Assembly (NCBI GenBank): GCA_017383945.1
Contig: JAFNUQ010000197.1
Coordinates: 1 to 15,326, forward strand
Length of the DNA: 15,326 nt
Reading direction: 5' to 3'
Origin: Bacteroidales bacterium
GTDB taxonomy: Bacteria; Bacteroidota; Bacteroidia; Bacteroidales; UBA932
Each line of letters opens with the position of its first letter. Position 1 is the stretch's first letter. This document shows positions 1 to 8,660 of the stretch, piece after piece. The notes under the pieces were generated by a model. The model saw only the letters and a program-made list of their open reading frames with translations. It was not told the DNA's origin and did no database searches. Position numbers and translations under genes: made by a program.

Positions 1-674
1 ACACCGTTAGCTGCACGTGAACCGTAGATAGAAGTAGCGGCAGCGTCCTTGAGGATGCTGATGCTCTCGATATCGTTAGGGTTCATCGCCATGATTGAAC
101 GGCTTGATGAAGGAATACCGTCAATCACATAGAGAGGAGCTGAACTTGCACCGAGTGATCCCACACCGTGGAGTGTCATAGACACAGCGTTGTCACCAGC
201 TACACCTGAGTAAGAAAGAACTGAAAGACCTGCAACCTGACCCTGAAGCTGATCGAGGGCTGAAGATGAAGGTGCGTTCTTAAGAGTCTCAGAGTTTACT
301 GTCTGAACGGAACCAACGAGGGAGCTAACCTTCTTTGAAGAACCGTAACCAACAACAACTGTCTCCTCGAGGAACTCAACATCTGCCTCGAGAGTTACGT
401 TAATGGTTGTTCTACCAACAACATCAACCTCAACAGCTGAATAACCAACTGCTGAAACTACGAGAACAGCTGAAGAAGGAGCACTGATAGTGTAATTACC
501 ATTGACATCTGAAGGAACACCATTAGTTGTGCCCTTAACCATTACCGATGCAAATGGAACACCTTCGCCTGTAGAAGCATCTTTAACAATACCTGATACT
601 GTCACGTTCTGAGCAGTAGCGGCGATTGTTACGAGAGCCAACAGTGCACTGAAAAAAAGTTTTGCTTTTTTCAT
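1..674 (-). CDS. SusC-like TonB-dependent outer-membrane receptor, N-terminal part (3' end outside window)
   Basis: Outer-membrane TonB-dependent transporter of the SusC/RagA type, which normally imports glycans or other large nutrients together with a SusD-like lipoprotein. My reading of the minus strand gives 224 complete codons before the window edge. Residues 1-21 are a signal peptide (KK, hydrophobic core, cleavage at ATA|Q). Residues 24-96 form a carboxypeptidase-regulatory-like beta-sandwich with the usual KGTTNGVPSDVNGNY signature at 48-61. A TonB-box-like stretch EETVVVGYG lies at 103-111. The plug domain follows, with LYVIDGIP at 181-188 and the SusC hallmark SIYGSRAANGV at 215-225. 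An in-frame ATG two codons upstream (678-680) is an alternative start; I chose 674 because it gives the canonical MKK beginning. The gene diverges from the S8 protease. A SusD partner would lie beyond the left edge and cannot be seen. The family call is firm; the substrate is unknown. Confidence 0.95.
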   Translation of the reverse strand, partial: MKKAKLFFSALLALVTIAATAQNVTVSGIVKDASTGEGVPFASVMVKGTTNGVPSDVNGNYTISAPSSAVLVVSAVGYSAVEVDVVGRTTINVTLEADVEFLEETVVVGYGSSKKVSSLVGSVQTVNSETLKNAPSSSALDQLQGQVAGLSVLSYSGVAGDNAVSMTLHGVGSLGASSAPLYVIDGIPSSSRSIMAMNPNDIESISILKDAAATSIYGSRAANG

Positions 675-782
675 AAGCATTTACATTAATTAAACAAAAA
701 GTTATACTAACTACGCGTTTTTTCTGAACAAGCTGTTTTAACCGCACCCCAAAAAAGGGTTTTTCAAAATGCGATTAAGGCG

Positions 783-813
783 CAAAATTAGAAAAATATT
801 TCAAATTACCAAA
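783..813 (-). promoter_or_regulatory. Bacteroidota-type promoter for the SusC-like gene
   Basis: On the minus strand a TTTG (813-810) is followed after 19 bp by TAATTTTG (790-783). This matches the Bacteroidota sigma-ABfr consensus TTTG / TAnnTTTG in both elements and in spacing. The start of transcription would fall near 777-780, giving a leader of about 100 nt before the start codon at 674. The pattern match is clear; activity is inferred. Confidence 0.65.
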
Positions 814-852
814 TAATGTAAGTGCTGATTTTGAGTAAGTTAACAATGCGAG

Positions 853-873
853 AAACAGACATCCCATCTGTTT
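853..873. repeat. 7-bp inverted repeat (possible operator)
   Basis: AAACAGA at 853-859 and TCTGTTT at 867-873 are perfect inverted arms around a 7-bp loop. The repeat sits about 40 bp upstream of the minus-strand -33 element, between the two divergent promoters. It could bind a dimeric regulator. A repeat this short in AT-rich DNA can also arise by chance. Confidence 0.35.
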
Positions 874-875
874 TG

Positions 876-916
876 CTTACAATTTTTTCTCAAATAAGTC
901 CTCTCTACTTACAATT
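876..916. repeat. Direct repeat CTTACAATT, two copies 32 bp apart
   Basis: The 9-mer CTTACAATT occurs at 876-884 and again at 908-916. The 32-bp period is close to three helical turns, so both copies would face the same side of the DNA, as in tandem activator sites. The evidence is only the repeat and its phase. Confidence 0.3.
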
Positions 917-985
917 CTTAAGCAATATATTTAATAATTGGCAAATGAGTTGAAAAATGAGGGTCTGCAACTAATAACACTATTA

Positions 986-1016
986 TTGAGTAGATATTTA
1001 CTTTTTTATATATTTG
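986..1016 (+). promoter_or_regulatory. Bacteroidota-type promoter for the S8 protease / PorV-like pair
   Basis: TTG at 986-988 is followed after 20 bp by TATATTTG at 1009-1016, an exact TAnnTTTG -7 element. Transcription would begin around 1021-1023, about 20 nt before the ATG at 1044. It therefore rules against the in-frame TTG codon at 1014, which would lie inside the promoter. Confidence 0.7.
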
Positions 1017-1043
1017 TACGTTGAACAATTTACCACATATCAT

Positions 1044-3659
1044 ATGAAGAAATTTTATATCTATTTCTCGTTAGGACTTATTTTGCTTAGCGCTTGTAGC
1101 AAAGAGACCAACACTCCACTTCCTGACGAGCCGGAGATCTCCGTAGAAGAAAGCATTGAGCTTGCTACCAACATCCAAGGCGTTGCTACAGTGAAGTTTA
1201 CAGAAGAGATGACTGCTTTACTCAAGGACGACCTCAATAGCGGAAAACTTATTACAAAGTCTTCAGCACTTAACTCATTTGTAGAGTCTCTTGGCATCAC
1301 CTCTATCGAGCAGGTGTTCCCTACAGATCCAAGGTGGGAAGAAAGACACAAAAGAGCAGGTCTTGACAGATGGTATTATATAAGGTATGATTCAAGCAAG
1401 GCCGTAGCGACAAAAGCTGCAGCTGAAATCGGAAGCATCCCCGGAGTTGAAATTTCAGAGCCTGTCAGGGCTATTCAACATTATTCTGTCCCTAATGACC
1501 CTCGATATAGTTCTCAATGGGGATTCAATGCTGACTCTGGTGTCAACATCAATGTTGAGAATGTGTGGGCAGACTACACTACCGGAAGTTCCAATGTTCT
1601 TGTAGCCGTTACTGATGGTGGCGTGCAAATTGATCACCCGGATCTTGAAGGACGTGTACTCCCTGGAGGTAATGGTAAGAGTAAGAATTTCGTCACAGGT
1701 GGCTTCAAGATACCGGCAGATGACCACGGAACTCACGTGGCCGGAGTGATCGGCGCAATCAGAAATAATGAAAAAGGTGTCGCAGGTATTGCCGGAGGCG
1801 ATGCACAAAAAGGCATTGCTGGCGTAACAATGATGTCTTGTGCTATTTTTGATGGCGACAAGTCAGCAGACGCAACTCCTACTTATGTATATGCTGCAGA
1901 CAACGGCGCCGTAATCTCACAAAACAGTTGGGGCTATGTTTTTGACATCGACGGAGATGGCACGCTCAGCAAAGAAGAAAAGGATCGCGCCAGAGGTATG
2001 ACCGTTGGTGCTGCATTTAAGGATGCAGTCAATTACTTCATTACCTACGCCGGCTGTGACAACAACGGCGAGCAACTTCCTGACTCACCGATGAAAGGTG
2101 GTATCGTTATATTCGCCGCAGGCAATGATACCTTTGACTACTCAGTGCCAGCCACATACGAAAAGGTTTTAGCAGTCGGCGCGATTGACCAGAACGGAGG
2201 CATGGCCTACTTCTCAAATTATGGTGATTGGGTAGATATCTGCGCCCCAGGCACTGCTATCCTCAGCACAGTAGGCGGAGGACAATATGGTAGCATGCAG
2301 GGCACATCAATGGCTTGTCCTCACGTATCAGGCGTTGCCGCTCTTGTGCTTGCTCATCGCGGAGGTATGGGATTTACCAGTCAGATGCTTTGGGACTGCC
2401 TGGTAAAGGGTGCCAATAGCTCAGTCATCACCACAAATAAGATTGGTCCTCTTGTTGATGCAATGGGTGCAATCAGTTATGGTGTTGAGCAAGCCCCTAA
2501 GGCAATCACTTCATTTAATGTTGACAATGTAATTGCAAATAAAGTGAGCCTTAGCTGGGCCGTCCCAGGAAGAAACGACAACAACAAGGCAGCCTATGCA
2601 ACCACAATCTTTGCCAGCACCAATAGTAAAGATATCACAGGCTTGGATCCAAAGAATCCTGGTAAGGACGTTAAGATCTTTACTGTAGAGACTCTCGGAT
2701 ATAATGTAGGAGAGACTGTCAGACAGGATATAATCCTTCCTTTCTTCGAGCAGGATTACTATATTACCCTTGCTCCTTATAACTACGGACCTGTTTATGC
2801 ACAGGCAGCAGAGCACAAGCTAGTCAAGACCAAGGTCAACAGCGCTCCTGTCTTTGCTATTGATAAGCCGATAGAGAATCTTAAATTCAAGCCGACTCAG
2901 TCTGCTACATTTAATATTACTATCTCTGAGCCTGACGGACATAACTTCACATCAAAGCACACCCCAGGATCTGTTTCTGAGAAGGTTATAAAGAGTGACG
3001 AGGGTAAGTATGCGCTCACTATCACAGGTGAAGTCGGAGAACCAGGTATCTACACTGCTGCTTTTGAGGCAACTGACAGCTACAAGAAGACAAGCAGATT
3101 TGAGATCAAGTACGAGATTTTGGAGAATACTCCTCCAGCAATCAAGAGCCAGATTAAGAACGTACTTCTTAGCACATCGCAGAGCAGCGGAGTAGAAATC
3201 AATCTTGACAACTACTTCACTGATGCCGATGAGGAAGTGCTGACATACCAGGTGAGCAATTCTTCAACAAAGACAGTTCATGAAGCCAAGTCGACTCGCG
3301 AGAAACTCACACTCACACCTCTCAAAAATGGTCTTGCGGAGATTAAGGTTACTGCCTACGACAAGAGACAGGCTTCTTGCGAGCAGAAGTTCAAGGTTCT
3401 GGTGAGAGATGCTGACGAGAAGGTTTCAGTTTATCCTACTCAGGTGACCAGCACTTTGTATGTGGGCACAGGCGAGACTGTATCCAAATCAGACATCAAG
3501 GTGATTGCACAAAACGGCGCTGTATTCTTCAGCGAAACAATGGATGCTGGCGCATTTGAGCCGGCTGAGATCGATATGAGCAACGCCGGCCCTGGAAGAT
3601 ATTTTGTAGAGGTCAGCTATCAGGGCGAGACTTTCAAGAGTACAGTTGTTAAACTTTAA
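1044..3659 (+). CDS. S8 (subtilisin-like) serine protease with lipobox and T9SS-like C-terminal domain
   Basis: Secreted endopeptidase of 871 aa. Residues 1-18 read MKKFYIYFSLGLILLSAC, a lipoprotein-type signal with Cys18 in LSAC. An I9-like propeptide region covers about 30-145. The S8 catalytic domain spans about 160-480. Its triad is Asp191 (VTDGGV), His228 (HGTHVAG) and Ser422 (GTSMACPH), with oxyanion Asn361 (AAGND). A full EF-hand-type loop (DIDGDGTLSKEE, 301-312) is inserted between the His and Asn motifs. A fibronectin-III-like region (about 484-590) and two Ig/cadherin-like repeats (about 599-694 and 695-788) follow. The last 82 residues begin VSVYPTQVTSTLYV and end GRYFVEVSYQGETFKS..., which fits a type A T9SS sorting domain. 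I start at the ATG at 1044, not the upstream TTG, because of the promoter and the signal peptide. The protein should act at the cell surface or outside. A PorV-like gene follows 12 bp downstream. Substrate unknown. Confidence 0.93.
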   Translation: MKKFYIYFSLGLILLSACSKETNTPLPDEPEISVEESIELATNIQGVATVKFTEEMTALLKDDLNSGKLITKSSALNSFVESLGITSIEQVFPTDPRWEERHKRAGLDRWYYIRYDSSKAVATKAAAEIGSIPGVEISEPVRAIQHYSVPNDPRYSSQWGFNADSGVNINVENVWADYTTGSSNVLVAVTDGGVQIDHPDLEGRVLPGGNGKSKNFVTGGFKIPADDHGTHVAGVIGAIRNNEKGVAGIAGGDAQKGIAGVTMMSCAIFDGDKSADATPTYVYAADNGAVISQNSWGYVFDIDGDGTLSKEEKDRARGMTVGAAFKDAVNYFITYAGCDNNGEQLPDSPMKGGIVIFAAGNDTFDYSVPATYEKVLAVGAIDQNGGMAYFSNYGDWVDICAPGTAILSTVGGGQYGSMQGTSMACPHVSGVAALVLAHRGGMGFTSQMLWDCLVKGANSSVITTNKIGPLVDAMGAISYGVEQAPKAITSFNVDNVIANKVSLSWAVPGRNDNNKAAYATTIFASTNSKDITGLDPKNPGKDVKIFTVETLGYNVGETVRQDIILPFFEQDYYITLAPYNYGPVYAQAAEHKLVKTKVNSAPVFAIDKPIENLKFKPTQSATFNITISEPDGHNFTSKHTPGSVSEKVIKSDEGKYALTITGEVGEPGIYTAAFEATDSYKKTSRFEIKYEILENTPPAIKSQIKNVLLSTSQSSGVEINLDNYFTDADEEVLTYQVSNSSTKTVHEAKSTREKLTLTPLKNGLAEIKVTAYDKRQASCEQKFKVLVRDADEKVSVYPTQVTSTLYVGTGETVSKSDIKVIAQNGAVFFSETMDAGAFEPAEIDMSNAGPGRYFVEVSYQGETFKSTVVKL

Positions 3660-3671
3660 TCCGAGATCTAT

Positions 3672-6144
<2,473 letters not shown>

Positions 6145-6149
6145 GTAAT

Positions 6150-6401
6150 ATGGCAGAGAAAGCCCTCAAGGTAAGAGTGATTTCTCCTGAACAGACTTTG
6201 TTTCAGGATAGTGCTGACGCGGTATTTGTGCCCGGGTCAGTCTCTCCGTTTGAGGTATTGCCGGGCCACGCGCCCATTATCTCTTCGCTCGCTAGCGGAA
6301 CTCTCAGCATCCGCACGCTTGACGGGGAGATGCACACATTCGCCGTTGTAAACGGCATAATCAGAGTTAAAGACAACGAAGTGGTCGTATGCGTAGGCTA
6401 A
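6150..6401 (+). CDS. atpC: F1Fo ATP synthase subunit epsilon (N-terminal beta-sandwich only)
   Basis: Epsilon subunit of the F1 central stalk, 83 aa. It covers only the N-terminal beta-sandwich (LKVRVISPEQTLFQDSADAV at the start, PGHAPIISSL near 38-47, VVNGIIRVKDNEVVV at the end). The C-terminal two-helix domain that inhibits ATP hydrolysis in many bacteria, where epsilon is about 130-140 aa, is absent. Short epsilon subunits are usual in Bacteroidales, so this looks natural and not like a broken gene. Its 3' end overlaps atpB by 13 nt, which suggests translational coupling. No atpI-like gene follows it. Confidence 0.96.
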   Translation: MAEKALKVRVISPEQTLFQDSADAVFVPGSVSPFEVLPGHAPIISSLASGTLSIRTLDGEMHTFAVVNGIIRVKDNEVVVCVG

Positions 6402-7393
6402 AGCTCATATTTATCGCGCTACTGGCGCTACTTCCTTTGCAGATGAGTGCAGCTCATAGCGAAGGAGGCGAGCTGAACGTGCAGGAATTTATTTTCGGGC
6501 ACATCGGCGATGCATACGAATGGCACATCACCACGGCAGGCGAGCACCACATCAGCATTCCGCTACCGTGCATCGTGATAGATAACGGCCTCAAGGTATT
6601 CAGCTCGCACAAGATGGAAGAGCACGGATACACTCTCAATGAAGCCGGGAAACTCGTTAATGCTCAGACACTTGAGAGACCTATCGATATTTCTATTACC
6701 AAGAATGTCGTGGGATTGCTGTTCAGCGCCATACTTCTGGTGACACTCATCCTGCTTTGCTCAAAATGGTATCGCAAGCACGATGTCCTCAAAGAAAAAC
6801 CGACAGGCATCGCAGCCTTGCTTGAGCCTGTGATTGTGATGATTAATGACGAAGTGATCAAGGATATAGTGGGACCAAATCACGCAAAGTTCTCCCCTTA
6901 TCTTCTGACGGCATTTTTCTTCATACTCATCAACAATCTGCTGGGAATCATCCCTATCTTCCCTGCAGGAGCCAACGTAACAGGCAATATAGCTGTAACT
7001 TGCGTCCTTGCATTGTTTACTTTCTTTGCTGTCAACCTGTTTGGTACAAAACATTACTATAAAGAGATTTTCTGGCCTGAGGTACCAGTTTTCCTGAAGG
7101 CCATCCCGATAATGCCTTTGATTGAGGTCGTGGGCACTATTACAAAACCGTTCTCGCTGATGATAAGGCTTTTTGCCAATATTCTCGCGGGACACATCAT
7201 GATACTTAGTGTGATAGGAATCATATTCATCACTGCCAAGATGGGTGCTGTGCTCAATGGCTCATTGACCTTTGTTTCAGTGCTGTTTGGTGTGTTCCTA
7301 TCTTGTCTGGAGGTGCTCGTGGCGTTTATCCAGTCCTACGTATTTACTATGCTTTCTGCCGTATTTATCGGCATGGCACAACAAAAACATTAA
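6389..7393 (+). CDS. atpB: F1Fo ATP synthase subunit a, with signal peptide and periplasmic domain
   Basis: Membrane stator subunit forming the two proton half-channels, 334 aa. Residues 1-22 are a cleavable-type signal peptide (MRRLKLIFIALLALLPLQMSAA). Residues 23-106 form a soluble periplasmic domain with several His residues (H38, H46, H53, H54, H74, H79). Membrane segments lie near 107-126, 170-191, 200-219, 235-285 (re-entrant pair) and 293-330. The essential Arg is R260 in SLMIRLFANILAGH, and Q315 in AFIQSYVF matches the other conserved polar channel residue. E. coli subunit a has 271 aa and lacks the extension; a signal peptide plus extra domain is common in Bacteroidota. The start ATG lies inside atpC (13-nt overlap) and is the only one that gives a full signal peptide. 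Confidence 0.98.
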   Translation: MRRLKLIFIALLALLPLQMSAAHSEGGELNVQEFIFGHIGDAYEWHITTAGEHHISIPLPCIVIDNGLKVFSSHKMEEHGYTLNEAGKLVNAQTLERPIDISITKNVVGLLFSAILLVTLILLCSKWYRKHDVLKEKPTGIAALLEPVIVMINDEVIKDIVGPNHAKFSPYLLTAFFFILINNLLGIIPIFPAGANVTGNIAVTCVLALFTFFAVNLFGTKHYYKEIFWPEVPVFLKAIPIMPLIEVVGTITKPFSLMIRLFANILAGHIMILSVIGIIFITAKMGAVLNGSLTFVSVLFGVFLSCLEVLVAFIQSYVFTMLSAVFIGMAQQKH

Positions 7394-7413
7394 ACAACTA
7401 AAATTTTATTGAT
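7394..7413 (+). promoter_or_regulatory. A/T-rich translation initiation region of atpE
   Basis: The 20-bp gap before atpE is the longest in the operon and 17 of its 20 bases are A or T. It has no Shine-Dalgarno sequence. Such unstructured A/U-rich leaders favour initiation in Bacteroidota, and c is the subunit needed in most copies. This is inference from composition only. Confidence 0.35.
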
Positions 7414-7656
7414 ATGTTATTATTTTCTATTCTTCAGGCCGCAGTACTCGGAAAGGTCGGTGGTGCAATTGGCGCAGGTATAGTTGCTATGGCTGCAGCT
7501 ATCGGTATCGGTAAACTCGCAAAGTCAGTAATGGAAGCATCAGCTCGTCAGCCAGAGATTGCAGGTGGTCTCCGTACTACAGCCATCATCATCGGTGCGC
7601 TCATCGAGGGTGTGTGTCTTTTTGCTGTAATCGTGTGTCTTTTGGCTGTTCTCTAG
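7414..7656 (+). CDS. atpE: F1Fo ATP synthase subunit c
   Basis: Proteolipid of the rotating membrane ring, 80 aa, a hairpin of two membrane helices (about 5-41 and 52-79) joined by the polar loop ARQPE at 44-48, which contacts gamma/epsilon. The ion-carrying carboxylate is E65 in GALIEGVCLF. The residues that bind sodium in Na+-type rings (Gln in helix 1; Ser/Thr and Tyr after the Glu) are replaced here by I32, G66/V67 and F70, so a proton is the likely coupling ion. It lies 20 bp after atpB and 6 bp before atpF. Confidence 0.98.
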   Translation: MLLFSILQAAVLGKVGGAIGAGIVAMAAAIGIGKLAKSVMEASARQPEIAGGLRTTAIIIGALIEGVCLFAVIVCLLAVL

Positions 7657-7662
7657 TCGATT

Positions 7663-8172
7663 ATGTCACTCATTACGCCTGATTTTGGTCTCCTCTTCTG
7701 GATGGTCATCATCTTTGGATTGGTGCTTTTCCTCCTTTCCAAATTTGGCTTTCCAGTAATCACCTCTATGGTGGATAAACGCTCCGAGCACATCGCCGAG
7801 TCGCTCAAAAAGGCTGAAGAAGCCGAGCAGCGACTTGCAAATATGGCCCAGGAGCAAGCCAAGATGATGGAGGAAACCAAACTCGAGCATAGCCGCATAC
7901 TTCAAGAGGCAACACAAGCCCGCGACCGCATCATTGCAAGCGCAAAGGTCAAGGCAGAAGAGGAAGCTGCAAAGATTATTGAACACGCTAAGGTGGAAAT
8001 CGCAACTCAGAAAGAGGAAGCGATGCGAGAGATTGCACACCAGACGGCAGTTATTTCAATGCAGGTAGCTGAAAAGATTCTTCGCAAGGAACTTGACAAG
8101 TCGCAGGCTCAGATTGAACTTGTAGACAAGATGGTTGAAGAAACCAGACAAGCAGAAAACAAGATTTCATAG
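7663..8172 (+). CDS. atpF: F1Fo ATP synthase subunit b
   Basis: Peripheral stalk subunit, 169 aa. A single N-terminal membrane helix spans about residues 9-27 (LLFWMVIIFGLVLFLL), followed by a long charged helix/coiled coil (about 38-160) rich in Ala, Glu, Lys and Gln that runs alongside F1 to delta. There is one b gene only, so a homodimer is expected. The motif FGFPVITSMVDKR after the membrane helix is typical of b. It sits 6 bp after atpE and 2 bp before atpH. Confidence 0.97.
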   Translation: MSLITPDFGLLFWMVIIFGLVLFLLSKFGFPVITSMVDKRSEHIAESLKKAEEAEQRLANMAQEQAKMMEETKLEHSRILQEATQARDRIIASAKVKAEEEAAKIIEHAKVEIATQKEEAMREIAHQTAVISMQVAEKILRKELDKSQAQIELVDKMVEETRQAENKIS

Positions 8173-8174
8173 GT

Positions 8175-8651
8175 ATGAATCAGGGTATAATCTCTAGCCG
8201 TTATGCACGTGCTTTTCTGAGATACACAGAAGGAACAGGCAACTCCGAGAAGGTGTGTGCCCAGGTGCGTATTGCTTTGAACAACCCAGATGCCATGCCC
8301 ACTAAACTTGAACCGGAGCTTGAGAAGTTTGCTGTTATGCTCAATGAAAAAGGTCGCATGCCGCTACTACGCGACATCCTGCGACTTTATGTTGAAATGT
8401 ACCACAAGCTCAAGGGCATTAAAACTGTCAGATTGAGCACTGCAGTACCTTCTCCACAACTTGAAAGCAAGCTGCTCTCGATACTTGAGAAGCAGTTTAA
8501 CTGTAAAGTAGACTTTGAAACCACTGTGGATTCTTCCTTGATCGGAGGATTTGTCTTGCTCGTTGACGATTATATGCTGGATGCAAGCGTGAAGAGTCAG
8601 ATCGAGAAGATCCGCAAAGAGTTTGTAAAACAACACAATAGATTAGTTTAA
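8175..8651 (+). CDS. atpH: F1Fo ATP synthase subunit delta
   Basis: Subunit delta (OSCP), 158 aa, which joins the b stalk to the top of F1. The N-terminal ISSRYARAFLRY (6-17) and the C-terminal conserved block DSSLIGGFVLLVDDYMLDAS (119-138) followed by VKSQIEKIRKEF are diagnostic. At 158 aa it is about 20 residues shorter than common delta subunits; the shortening seems to lie in the N-terminal helical domain. The start is 2 bp after the atpF stop codon, so coupled translation is likely. Confidence 0.95.
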   Translation: MNQGIISSRYARAFLRYTEGTGNSEKVCAQVRIALNNPDAMPTKLEPELEKFAVMLNEKGRMPLLRDILRLYVEMYHKLKGIKTVRLSTAVPSPQLESKLLSILEKQFNCKVDFETTVDSSLIGGFVLLVDDYMLDASVKSQIEKIRKEFVKQHNRLV

Positions 8652-8660
8652 ATAGCTTAA

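Larger units (their letters stand above)
681..1043. other. Divergent intergenic region between the SusC-like gene and the S8 protease
   Basis: This AT-rich 363-bp stretch has no convincing gene. It contains a minus-strand promoter at 783-813, a 7-bp inverted repeat at 853-873, a 9-bp direct repeat at 876-884 and 908-916, and a plus-strand promoter at 986-1016. The SusC-like transcript would have a leader of about 100 nt, and the protease transcript one of about 20 nt. Confidence 0.8.

Noticed and set aside
743..773. Hairpin with following T-run as a plus-strand terminator
   Set aside because: The core stem is only 4 bp (ACCC/GGGT) and no plus-strand gene ends upstream of it; it was kept only as a weak leader structure of the minus-strand gene.
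1014..1043. Longer protease start at an in-frame TTG
   Set aside because: The codon lies inside the predicted -7 element TATATTTG, and the extra residues would precede and spoil a good signal peptide that starts at the ATG at 1044.
6150..6401. atpC as a truncated pseudogene
   Set aside because: The whole beta-sandwich is intact, it ends in frame at a clean stop codon, and short epsilon subunits are usual in Bacteroidales.
6761..7195. 144-codon minus-strand reading frame within atpB
   Set aside because: atpB on the plus strand is unmistakable, and the opposite frame has no signal, domain or promoter. It is a shadow frame.
7666..8040. 124-codon minus-strand reading frame within atpF
   Set aside because: Shadow of the b-subunit coiled coil; the Cys/Leu-rich translation is what the reverse of an Ala/Glu/Lys-rich helix gives.
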